This document shows positions 43,550 to 54,978 of a stretch of DNA of 64,000 bases, piece by piece. The DNA comes from Bimastos eiseni (Eukaryota > Annelida > Clitellata > Crassiclitellata > Lumbricidae). The stretch lies in NCBI GenBank assembly GCA_959347315.1, contig OY365806.1, forward strand, positions 38,033,439 through 38,097,438. The letters are read 5' to 3'. Below the pieces are notes generated by a model. It was not told the DNA's origin. It ran no database searches and saw only the letters and a list, made by a program, of their open reading frames with translations. Each line of letters begins with the position of its first letter. Position 1 is the stretch's first letter. Made by a program: the position numbers and the translations under genes.

Positions 43550-45230
43550 TCCCTCTATAACCTTCGCTATCTGCACACAGATCTTCGATCCGACTACGCA
43601 CGAGGGGGCCCGACCTGTTGCTTATTGTTTTTCTCTATATGCGATCGCTAATCCTTGGACTTACCCAGTCTGTATCTATCACGACCACCCGAACTTCCAC
43701 GGTCTCGGTCACACGAACTTCCGACAACTCAAGTGCTGCTGGAAACTCGCGGGAGCAACTATGACCACGTTAGGTATCCAAGTATATATATTAACGAAAC
43801 CGTACAGGGAAAAGAATATGCGGAAACACCCGCAATTATTGAAGTCTTCGGCACCAGTCTTGTAATCGTCGAACGCATCAATGGGATCACATTCCCCCTA
43901 TTTTATCGAATGTATCCACTGGGGAACTTTTCCCGTATGTGCCAACGCTCCACCGGCAGCTCTCTCGGTCTGTACAGTTGATGCTCCGGCAATCTACCCG
44001 GCTTGTTTCTTTTGCGGACACCCGAACTCGGTCTCGGCCACCAGAACTTCTACGATTGCGGCCACCCGAATTTTCTCGATCTCGGTCACCCGAATTTCCA
44101 CGTCTCCGACAACCTGCTGGAAACCGGTAGGAGTAGCTATGACCGAACTAGATAGCTAACAAGTATATTTCTCGGCCTGCTCTCATCTGTTATATACTTT
44201 AGTATTCGATCACCCAGACTCTCACATGTCTGTAACTCTCGTGAACTGCGTTTATTCCTCTCATCCTAGGATCATCTGTATACTCGTCACCTAGAGCTCT
44301 GACAAACGGTAATGCACTCTCGTAAACTTCGTTTCCGAGTCCTCAGACTCGATTCTCTCACAGGCACCTGAGGTAAGTGTCACCACGTTACCTCCATGTT
44401 TCACACAGACCTGTATTATTATAATCACTTTCTCTGAAGCAATTGTACTCTGTCTCTTATACACTGGAACGGACCATGGGCAGATCTTTCGAGGAAGTCC
44501 CCGAAAGATTATGTAGTTAGATCTACTAGAAGAAATTCTGCGGCTAATCCCGCAAATAGAAGCCTCGCGGGGAAACCGCGAGTCAAGATATTGCAATTAG
44601 ACACACAAGTAAACAGATTTCTGGAAAACGGGGAGAGTAACTGTGACCGACATAGGTAGCCAACAAGAATATTTATCGAAAGACTGTAAGAAGACATACT
44701 GCGGGGACACCGCAAGTTCAGATATTACGTTCAGTAACTCAAGTTAAGGTACGCGGGGAAACCGCGACCAAAGACATTGCGAGCAGACACGCAAATCAAC
44801 AGAATGCTGGTAAACGGTGGGTGTAAGTATGACCACGCTAGGTAGCCAGGTATAGATATTTACGCAAGAGCAAAGAATATGCGGAGACGCCTGCAATTGA
44901 TCAGGTTTTTGGCACAAAAGGGAACTTTCCCTGTATCGAACGCACCAATGGGGTCACCCTCCCCGTATTTATCGAACGTATTTATGTTTCCCAGTATATG
45001 TCAACGGCTTCACCGGTAGCTCTCTTGGTCTGTTTCCAACGGCTTCACGGGGCCGCCCTCCACGTCTTTTAACCAACGTGTTCACTGGGAAACTCTTCCC
45101 GTATATTATCTCAACGGCCAACGAGGCCTCTCTCGATATAAACGTTCGGTTCCTCGGGGCTTTACCCGATCTCTTTCTCATGACTGCCGACGCGGTCACC
45201 ATCTTCCTCGTTTTCCCGTAAAGAACTGTC
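43550..45230. repeat. Strongly diverged complex tandem repeat with GCGG..CCGC hairpins
   Basis: The block CTGG(A/T)AAAC..GG, followed by TATGACC and TAG.TA.CCA, recurs at 43738, 44117, 44621 and 44807. Short stem-loops of form GCGG-N(3-6)-CCGC recur near 43819, 44540, 44568, 44701, 44753 and 44881. The last two complete units are about 186 bp long. A 24-bp sub-repeat built on CGGCCACCCGAATTT occupies about 44,029-44,115. No convincing coding frame. Confidence 0.6.
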
Positions 45231-46034
45231 ATTCATTCATTTATTTCTCTCGATCGGGTCTCTACGCACTCTCGAACGGCACCCAGACCTGTGAGCATTT
45301 CTCACGATCGGTCTTTCTCGGTCAGCCTGGTAACCCCTACGATCAGGACACGGTCCGTCTTGCGATCGACGGCAGAGGGGCCCACCCCACCAGATCAGCG
45401 AAAAGCAGCACCGGCCTGACCGCGAGAGCGGCTGTCACTAGAGGTCGTATTTATATGGCAACACTCAAGATCCCTGGAGCGGTACGAGAATCACTCTACG
45501 TATGAAGCAGTACGAACCACTGCTCCACATATATAGCGATGCACCGTATGTCAGGCTATACTCAAGCCAATTCATGCGTCCTGCAAGCTATGCACTGAAC
45601 TAAAAACCGCCGATCGGTCTTCCCTCCTATACTAACACTGTAAAAAATACACGCTAAAATAACGCTATGGCGAGCCGATAATTAAAATAAATCATTCATT
45701 CGAGCCTTGTGCCTGTCCGCCACACAATGTTCATTCCATTCCAAATATCAAGCTAAGGTAGCCGCAACTTAATTGACATAATTATACAATAAAATAATAA
45801 AAACGAAGTCACATTGAAATGCAGCATATAAACTGAGCTGAAGCCTCTTTTATGATAATGTTGCAATGTATGCCTATCTATATTCGTGATTAATTGCTCC
45901 TATTTGATTATACCATCCACAGCTCTGTCCGTTCAATCCGTTCATATGATTATATTTAAACTGAAGGACAAAATCTTCTTTCAAATAATTCAGTCTCTAG
46001 ATCTATTCGTGCGTTCGTCCTTCCATCGTCATCT

Positions 46035-46234
46035 NNNNNNNNNNNNNNNNNNNNNNNNNNNNNNNNNNNNNNNNNNNNNNNNNNNNNNNNNNNNNNNNNN
46101 NNNNNNNNNNNNNNNNNNNNNNNNNNNNNNNNNNNNNNNNNNNNNNNNNNNNNNNNNNNNNNNNNNNNNNNNNNNNNNNNNNNNNNNNNNNNNNNNNNNN
46201 NNNNNNNNNNNNNNNNNNNNNNNNNNNNNNNNNN
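46035..46234. other. Assembly gap, 200 N
   Basis: Exactly 200 undetermined bases, likely a placeholder of unknown true length. Open frames that cross it are meaningless. Confidence 0.99.
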
Positions 46235-46299
46235 CGCTTGTTACTCAAATGTACCTCCTTGAGGTTTGTAGTACTTATCAGACTCTAAGCTGGACTAAA

Positions 46300-46612
46300 G
46301 TGTTAGAATTGGTGCTCGAAATGTGTCCCGCGTATACACGGACACAAGTGCTTAGACGGCGACGCCGCTGGCCGATAACAGCATCACCGATCGAGACTAG
46401 TCATAGCGCGGCCACTCGTCGTTCAGACGCGTTTTGAGTTTGTCGACTTTGGCTATTCTGGAGCGTTAAACCTTCTCCTCCAGCACACTCCATATGCTAT
46501 AGTCGACTGGGTTATGATCCGGCGAATTCGGCGGGCACGGTGCTGGATGAATGAAGTCGGGCGTCTCTCGCTCCAGGACAGAGACGGTGTCGTAGATCGA
46601 TGAAATGGGGGT
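46300..46612 (-). pseudogene. Tc1/mariner-type transposase remnant
   Basis: Read on the minus strand, ERETPDFIHPAPCPPNSPDH then NPVDYSIWSVLEEKV is the catalytic C-terminal part of an IS630-Tc1-mariner transposase (PPNSPDxNPxDYxIW box with the third acidic residue). KLKTRLNDEWPRYD and GHIS follow as in that family. In-frame stops after EEKV, after PRYD and further on show decay. The 5' part would lie above 46.6 kb but is not recognisable. Confidence 0.75.
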
Positions 46613-46624
46613 CAGTGCAGCCAA

Positions 46625-49330
46625 GTAATAAAATGTAAGTTAGGCCTATAAAAAATTGGCACACCTGTGTTTAACAAGGTAGTGCGGTCATATGAGTCAG
46701 GTGAGGTGGAAAATTTTTATGTATCATAAATTTCAGCCATTATTCCATCTACCTACCAAAAGTTATTAAAATTGGTGGAAATTTGAAGAAGTTCTGACAG
46801 AAACTATTTTGCACATATTTTTTTGAGACCGTGATGTATAATTGTGTGTAGTGTACGTACGAGCGTGCATGTAAGGCCTGCTTGTGTAGCCTATACAGGC
46901 CTACATGACTGGGCATTTACACGTACTGCGCCCTTACTAAATCTCGATGAATACGGGCGCTCTCAGTCTAAGGTCAGCAATCTTCCTCGTGATGAGTGTT
47001 CGTGCTCCGTGTCCGTTGCTTCGTTCAAGTGGAACAGAATCGAACTCGCGATATTCCACACATGTAAACAAAATTACGCGATGACACCCAACTGTCTATG
47101 CGCTGTTGGCTGACGTCAGCGACCACGGTTCGAATTTTGGGTCCGTCATAAGACACTAACGTAAGCCTAAAGTTAAATTAATAATCGATTAGAATTAGAA
47201 TTAGAATTTTTTATGTAGTCGATCGAGCCCTAAGCATAGACCTACATAAATGCATATTAGGCACGCATCCAGACCGAAGTAGAAAGGACATTGGGGGAGC
47301 GAGGAGTATAATTCTCAGAGGCAGCGACAGAAATTCCGCCATATGCAGAGCAATCACGAGTCTATTGACTCTTTTCTAAAAACGAAACTTTCTGGATTTA
47401 GCGGTGGTTGATTTAGCCGGGTCCTGAGCATGTGCCCCTGCCCTCTCGGCGGGCCTCATAGTCCTACCTTACAGAGAACGAGGCATAGTCATAAGACTCT
47501 AACTAGTAACTATACCAGACCTCTCTCCTCCGCCTCCTCCGCCTCCTCCTTCTTCGTGAGAGTTAACCTCATGACAAGGGTCATAATTAATTGTAGCCGA
47601 GGGCAAGAGAGGTTGCCCTCCCTCTTTCTACGTAGCCACCAATCGACTCGGCTGGAGGGCCTCTGAAACAGTCAGAGTGGAGTGACTACTTGAGGGAAAC
47701 TTCCAAACACCAGACACGTGACTCACGATCATGATGCGTCTACAAAAGAAACCAACCTATTACGAATTTCCAGATGATAGCAAACTAGTCTATTATATAC
47801 ACACACGCATGTAATATGATAGATTTTACGACACAATCACACAGCGATTGTATTTGTATATATATATATATGTATTATATATATATGTATGTATATATAA
47901 ATAATTTATATATGCATGTGGTGTAGCTAGGCTACGCGATTCAGCTCACATATACGATTTTCATAGGCCTATACATGGACTCATGTGGCTTCTGTAGGAA
48001 TGTCCTGGCGAACAACACATGGTGTCAGTGGTATTTAAATCGCATGACCTGCTTGAGTGCATTCCATAGAATCAATAACATCGACGGTGTCACCAAGACC
48101 CAGACTATGCCACATCCTCTTAAGCTTCAGCTGACGCGCTGTCTTAATTGATATATTCTGCCTCTACGCAGCTACATATACTTCTCGCATTGCGAACGTA
48201 AGCCTACTTTAAGCTTATAAGTCGGTTTCAGCCGTAAGTTAACTGACCGTTCTTAAATAAGATTAGAGTGTTAACGGACTAGTAGTCTGGCATAATACCG
48301 TTTCTACGGAGCTTATAAGTCTATATAGGTCGTCAATTCTAGAGGTTTCGTAGATGCGTAGGTTCACATTAATCACATTTACTGCTTCTTAGCATAATAG
48401 TTACTATTCGACCTAATTCAACTCTAATAGCATAATAGTATTACTATTCAGCAGATCTGTTAGATACACCAAACAGGACCATTCGCACATATAATAATGG
48501 ACTGTTGTTTTTTTGTAACTGGTCAGTGATCGAGTCAGCTAGTCAGCAAGAAAGTAGACTAAATCAGTCAGTATATTAGCCAGTCAAACAGTCAATCAAT
48601 TGTTCTGAATGCAAAGAAGTAAACAAGTCAGTAAGTCATTTAGTGAGACAGCCATTTTAACTCATTTAGTCATTCAGCAAGAAAGTAAGTGAGTCAGTCA
48701 ATCAGTCATCGCATGGTTAGTGAAACCATAGCTCACTTTTTATGAGCTTTGAGCTGTATTCACTCCGGATCTGTGGGCTTATTTGCATGACAGGCCGACT
48801 GTTTATACTTTTTAGTACATGCAGGCCTATAAGATTAGTATTTTAGGCAAGTGTTCGTTGGCATAGGATGTAGACTGCACTGTCGTGTACGATGGCAAGC
48901 ATAAGCCTACAGCTATAGGCTACATACTATATATAGGATTATATGAACCTATAGTTACTATCACATATATATATATATAGATGCTGTCGTAAACGCTATA
49001 TAATGACTAAATTAAAAGACAGTGTGGTAGACGAATGTGAGACTACATATACATGTACATATAGTACAAGTTTATACATACGTGTAAACGTATCTGCGCA
49101 TTTTTAAACCGTATTTTGAGACCTTCTTACTTTCAACTTACTTACTTCTAAAAAGGCGCATTATAACCATCGTCATCGATCATACTTACATATCCTTATA
49201 ATCATCATAGCGTCACACCATAACACATCTTCATCATACATCGTCTTCGTCATCTGCATCATCATCATCGTCACCGTATTCCTGTTGATCGAAGCAACAG
49301 GGAGGACAACACTAGGGACTATTGAAAAGG

Positions 49331-49408
<78 letters not shown>

Positions 49409-49605
49409 GGCCCTACAAACCTACGCCGTCGCTGCAGAAAACCGAGGCCCCACGATGGGGTCTATAGCATATAAGCATTAATTAAGCAAGTATACAGAAA
49501 TATATATATATATTTTTACATATATATATATGTATATATATATATATGCAGATATGATGCTCTTGTACGTCTGATAATAATAAGACGACGTGTTTTTCTC
49601 TGTAG
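46625..49605. other. Intergenic stretch with simple repeats
   Basis: Contains a GTCA/AGTCAGT-rich degenerate tract (48,520-48,715), a CAT/CGT-rich tract (49,160-49,275), AT microsatellites and many TAGGCCTA octamers. I can support no gene here; a coding 5' part of the 49.7 kb gene may be hidden. Confidence 0.4.
49334..49405. repeat. (AT)n microsatellite, ~72 bp
   Basis: Uninterrupted AT dinucleotides. A second interrupted AT block lies at 49,499-49,548, and a smaller one at 47,857-47,898. Confidence 0.95.
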
Positions 49606-50338
49606 GTGACAACTGCTGGATCGATTCGATTGGCGTCAGACAACCATCCGCTTCTGTTCCGGAGTTTCATCGTCGCTTCCGTAGAAAGATGGCCGACAAC
49701 GAGCAATTGGTCTTGGCGTCTGATGGACCGGGGGTGGACGCCGCCGCCGCTGACCCTTCGGATGAGGTTACTGACCTTGGGGGGGGGGGGGGGGGGGGGT
49801 TCGTGTGGCCGGGGCAGTGCTCGCTGAATCTGTTTCCGCTGAGCCCGCAGCGGTGGTCGTTGAAGCCACCGAGGTCGAGAAAGTAAACGCGCCCTCCGAA
49901 GCATCGGCAGTGAGCCACCCAGTTCCCTTATCCGAAGCCGCCACCGTTGAGGCTGACTCGGCTGAGGTACACGCCGAAGAAGCTACGGTACAGACGACAG
50001 AACCTGTACCGTCAACCGAACCTCTACCGTCTACTCAAACGGAACAATCCACTCAACAGGAACCGGTACAGTCCACTCCTGCCGTACAGTCAACGGAGCC
50101 TGTAGAGTCGTCCGCTGCTTCGGTTCAGCCTGTTCCTCAGAGCTCTCCTGAGGCTCAGTCATCATCCGTACAAGAGGGTCAGACGGCCACAGAGGCAAGT
50201 ACCGTGTCGGACCAGGCACAGGAAACACCGGCCTCCCCTTCAGAACAGGTTTCTCCGAAGAAGGAAGATACGACAAGTGAAGAGAAGACCCCGAAAACAC
50301 CGAAGGAAAAGAAGCTAGGCTTCTGCAAGACAAGCTAA
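49606..50338 (+). CDS. Low-complexity acidic Glu/Pro/Ser/Thr/Val-rich protein exon, frame broken at G21
   Basis: Acceptor TTTCTCTGTAG before 49606. ATG at 49689 has a strong context (AAGATGG). It starts MADNEQLVLASDGPGVDAAA, then DPSDEVTDL, then meets 21 G (49779-49799). After the run the downstream frame (AGAVLAESVSAEPAAVVVEA onward) is offset by two bases. That frame continues for about 175 residues of Ser/Thr/Glu/Pro/Gln repeats and ends with basic KTPKTPKEKKLGFCKTS and TAA at 50338. AATAAA lies at 50632. A one- or two-base error or polymorphism in the G run would join both parts into one protein of about 215 residues. Composition recalls BASP1/MARCKS-like disordered proteins, but homology is not shown. 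Confidence 0.55.
49779..49799 (+). repeat. Homopolymer of 21 G inside a coding exon
   Basis: An uninterrupted run encoding poly-Gly in the upstream frame; the site of the apparent frameshift. Prone to sequencing error and slippage, and able to form a G-quadruplex. Confidence 0.95.
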
Positions 50339-50631
50339 AACTACGTGCATCCCATCCCAAGGTGGCTTCGAAGCTGGGTCACGCATTCCTACACTAGTCG
50401 CAAGATGGCTTTTTAACTGGGTCGCAAGTCTATGCAGTCAGAAGGAACATTATACTTACACTTCATCAGATTTTCACAGTAAATCGATATTACGTTGCTT
50501 TAAACAGTATGACCGGCTTATGGGTTAACTATTTGTTGTACACATTTATAAGTTTGAGAGAACTGGAATCAGATCATAGTCCGGACTTCAATTCAAACTG
50601 TTATTCATCTTCAATAGGCCTAAACATGCCA

Positions 50632-50637
50632 AATAAA
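50632..50637 (+). promoter_or_regulatory. Poly(A) signal for the 49.7 kb exon
   Basis: AATAAA about 290 bases after the stop codon, in otherwise non-coding sequence with many TAGGCCTA octamers. Confidence 0.4.
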
Positions 50638-51205
50638 CAACAGTAAAATGTATAGCCTATATATTCAGTAGCCTATAAAGTAGGCCTAATGTAATTTGCA
50701 TCACCCAAAAGTCACTAAATGGAGTTTTTGCCTTACATCCTAGGCCTATCGTGCAAACCCTGGTTGGGCATACAATATGTACGTCTACCAATACACATTA
50801 TAATAGGCTTATTATCTGCATGTAGGTCTACATTGTACAGTGGTTAAATACTGAAATCGCTCATTCATCCAGAGGTGCCGGGTCTACAAATATTTGAAAA
50901 ATGTGAAACCTAATCTATTAAGCCTTTCTTGCAAATCGAAAAACCGATAGGCCTATAGGCCTGTTCGCTATATATGTGGTATTCGGAGATTAGAACAGAA
51001 AACGTGTGACACTTTCAAAGTGTATGTGGTCGCTTAATTAATATATACATGTATAACTGTAGGCCTAGAAAAACATTTAGGTGACGGGTCTATCTATTCT
51101 TTTGGGTGGCAGCTGGATTTCAATTAAGGTCGAGATGGCGGACGTCAGATTCGGAAGAATCCGGATGAATTTAGCCTCTGCAGTACGTGTTAGGGGCCGT
51201 TCACA

Positions 51206-54200
51206 TATTATATAACGCATAAAATCCCAATTTTTGACCCACCCCTACCCCTAATGACGTTATATAACAGCAGCTGTGACCCCCACGCCTATATCATATA
51301 ACAGATATGCTACCCACTCCCCTACCCCACCCCAGCCTGTAAGCACATTAAAAGACATACAATCGACATAATTGTATTGCACAATTTGACACTTTTATAA
51401 CAATACGATGTTAGTTAGCACTTTAATAGTAGTGATTCAACTGATAATTGCCTTTATCCATTTCCAGAACTGCAGTAAAAATCATCATATGCCCAATTAG
51501 CTATGTAACAAGAGCTACCTTAAAATTGTGTACTCTCTCGTGCCAATGATGATTAGACCGAATGTATGGAGCTCCTGTGCGTCTTAATAATTGCACTTTT
51601 AATGGCACTAAATTCACTTGTATTAATTACGGTAACTAGTTGGGTAGTCGACGATTGTCACCATGTATCTACATATAAGCCTACTATAATACAGCATTAT
51701 AATACATGGTAGTGACGTACATACTATTTTAAAACACCATTTTGGTTTCCCTCCTGTTTTGCACTAGAAATGAGCATTATAGTATCACACAGAATGGATT
51801 GGTTTGATATTGCACTATCAGGTATTTATCGATAACTGCGCAGTACAACTCTACCTATTTAATAGCGTATGATGTATACAGAGTGCGTACTACAGATGTA
51901 TTATTAATACAGGGTATTTAAGCAAACATAAACTATTTACACACACTATAGAAAATGAAATCAAACATCAGGATAATACCTACCAAAATAATCATTTCAA
52001 GTGAATTAATTTAAATTTAAACCAGAATGAAAACACAGCTCGCAGAATTGAATTTTAGAGCGTTTAGAGCTATGCGCATGAAATTGTTAAAATTGTAAAC
52101 AGCAAATTGTTAAAAGTGGATTTTTAAAATAATAACTAAGAACGTCAAATCAATTCACCAGGTGGCAGCTAATGGTGCTAGTCTTGGTTCACAACGTATT
52201 GTGAACTTCCATATCAAAGACAATTGGTGTCGCCCACCTCCTTATCCGTCTCCAGGCTTGAGACTGGCACTGTCAAAGTTCAAACAGTGGTGGAGTTTTT
52301 CCAATGGCGTGCCGATGTGAGTGCAATATCGGCTTATAGGCCAGCACGGTTCGTACACGGGATACTCATTCAAATGGGTAGTATTGACTAAAAATCGCCA
52401 GAACAGGGTCCGGTTGGTTAATAAAACAGGCAGTTCTCGAGGTTGGAAATTATATAGGCCCATTAACAGTCAATTCTAAAAACATTATATAGGCCTAATT
52501 AAACCGCAATTGATATTTTTACGTACTCGGAATTAGCCGCAATAAATATTTTTACTCGGAATTTGTTATTTATCAGAGTTTGCAAAATTAATGCTCTAAC
52601 TGATTCACACGAGAACAATCACAAATTCACAACATAGGCAACTGCCATGCAAGTTTCATTCTTTTTAAACAGAAGTAATGAATTTATATCATACGTCCAG
52701 ATTCTGAAAATGATTGCAACCGTTAATTTACATGTGGGGGAGAATGTCATGCATTGGGTCAATTTTTACATTTTAAGCACAGAATTGGTGTTGGTTGTAG
52801 CACTTGTATTTTGTTTTAATTATCAGAACAGCATCGTTTTATAGAATACGGTTAAGCAACAATGTTGTTCCAAGAATAAACTCAAAAATATTAGTGTTTT
52901 TTTGCTGGTAAAAAAGTGACCCAATGGAGACCACCATGGGGAGCATTGGGTAACTTTTACATATTAATGCACACAATTATTATCAGTTGTAGTACTTGCA
53001 TTTTCTTTTAAATATCAAAAGCAGTAACGTTTATGGATCGAATGTGGTTATACAACAACATCGTTCCAAGAGTAAACTCAAAAATACTAGTATTTTCTAT
53101 TGGGCTACAGGTACTACAAACTGTCCCAACACACACCATCATGAAGAGCATTGGGACAGAGCATGGGTCAAATTTTGCATTTTAATGCACACAATCTGTG
53201 TTATCTGCAGTATATGTATTTTGTTTTAATGATCAGAAACAGCAATGTTTCATGGATCGACAATGGTTATACAACAATATTGTTCCAAGTGTAAACTCCA
53301 AAAATTTAAAATTTTCCTTACTGGTAAAAATTGTCCCAATGCAGGCCATGAGTGTTGTCCCAATCCAGGCCATCAATGGTCAGTGACTAACGTTTTTTAT
53401 AGTAGCACAACTATGCTGTACGTATACGACCTCCAAACTTTACCCCATGCTTCGCAATATACTGTCCTAAAGTAGTTTACAGAAATTTTAGGCTAAATTA
53501 GCACAAGGCGTTTTGTGCGTTTACTGACATTAGACGATTAATATTTACTTTTCTTACCTACAAAAATAGATTTGCCGTTTATCTGTTAGACGCTATCTTC
53601 CTGTCTGCCTAAGACATAATAATCTTCTTCGCGACATTAAATACGTTCGCTAGGTGACGCATGTCCAATACAATGATAGACTAGGCCTTGATACCGCCAC
53701 TGACCCAATGCAGGACATGACTCAATGCAAGACATTCTCCCCTATAGGCCTAGCCCTACAAACATGACATCGAAAAAATATTATAGGAGTAGCCTATAAT
53801 TATATAGGCCTAATTAAATGTCTAAAACAGTTTTAGAACTCAGTTTAAACTTTTATTTAGCTCTAGGCTCTAGCATGTTGTAACGTGATAATCATTAATA
53901 AAAAAATGACACGCAGCAGCCAACAGACATGACTATTATCAAAAATGTGTAGAAACTTTAAAAAGATTATAATAGCTTAGGCCTGAGAAACGAAATGCGA
54001 TTATACAAGCGCTATCATCTTTGATACAAGTAGGCCTATAGATAGGCTACACAACGAAGGCTGATAGTCTAAAAGACTATTAATTATAGACTATGTTTTG
54101 ACAAAGTGCCTGTGAACAAGCTGCATCTCACGACTCCACTTTTGGGCACCGTAGAATTGTCGAGATTGCGATTTATTAATTAATTTTTAAATGAAGGCTC

Positions 54201-54978
54201 TACATCATTCTAATGAATAGGCGTCACTGTTAGCGGAAAAATTACTAAGGGTCTTCCATGATATATTGTTTGCGCCTCTAGAACACATGTGCGGTGAAGT
54301 TTACGCTTTAGTTTAAAATTTAAAAAAAACTTCAGACTTCGTAATAGTTTCGCAAGGTGTGGCATTTTACCACTCGGATTGCTGTCTGATAACAAAATGA
54401 CTAAAGACATAATCAAATGAATCCCTGTAATTGTAAAATAATAAGTATTGGAGCTCACAACGGGCTGGTGCGTTGGCATTAGGCAACGTAGAATCTTTTG
54501 ACATGCTGTGGCGGTTGCGCGGAATGCGCCATGTTTTTCTAATGGCGTGGGGCTTCTGCGGCCGAAACTTTGGCTTCTCAACGCACGGAAAAATTATTTC
54601 TGCAGCCGAAGGTTCTTTGCTTATGTCTGTGAACGACACCGACCCTGACCCTAAACGACCCTCACAACCCATATTAAATAATTTGTGGTTTTAATAGTGT
54701 GCATCCGCCGAAGGTTGTGTAGCGGTCTTCAGTTGCAAACAGAAGATTTATCCTTTCTAATGCACTGTATATTAATGGATAAAGTGCGTGTGGCAGGGCA
54801 AGAAGTATTATGTAATTAAAGGCCTTTTCAGGTTGAAATTCCACCCACTGAGAAGGCAGAGCATTCACCCAGAAACAAAGGGTGCCAGTCAAATCTGAGA
54901 GAAGGCAACAAAGCTGCAAGCAGCCTATTATCCAGCTGGCACTCTAGGATATTCAGCCAATCAATTACTATATTCAAA
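51206..54978. repeat. Tandem unit 1 (~3,773 bp, includes diverged left arm)
   Basis: Begins at TATTATATAACGCAT. The first ~600 bases differ from later copies by many substitutions and small indels; from about 51,760 it is nearly identical to them. Contains ~200-bp sub-repeats (starts near 52,825, 53,017 and 53,236) and a fragment of the CTTCTGCGGCCGAA MITE family (about 54,548-54,720). Short open frames inside are not convincing genes. Confidence 0.9.

Noticed and set aside
45886..46437. 183-residue frame crossing the gap
   Set aside because: It consists mainly of undetermined bases.
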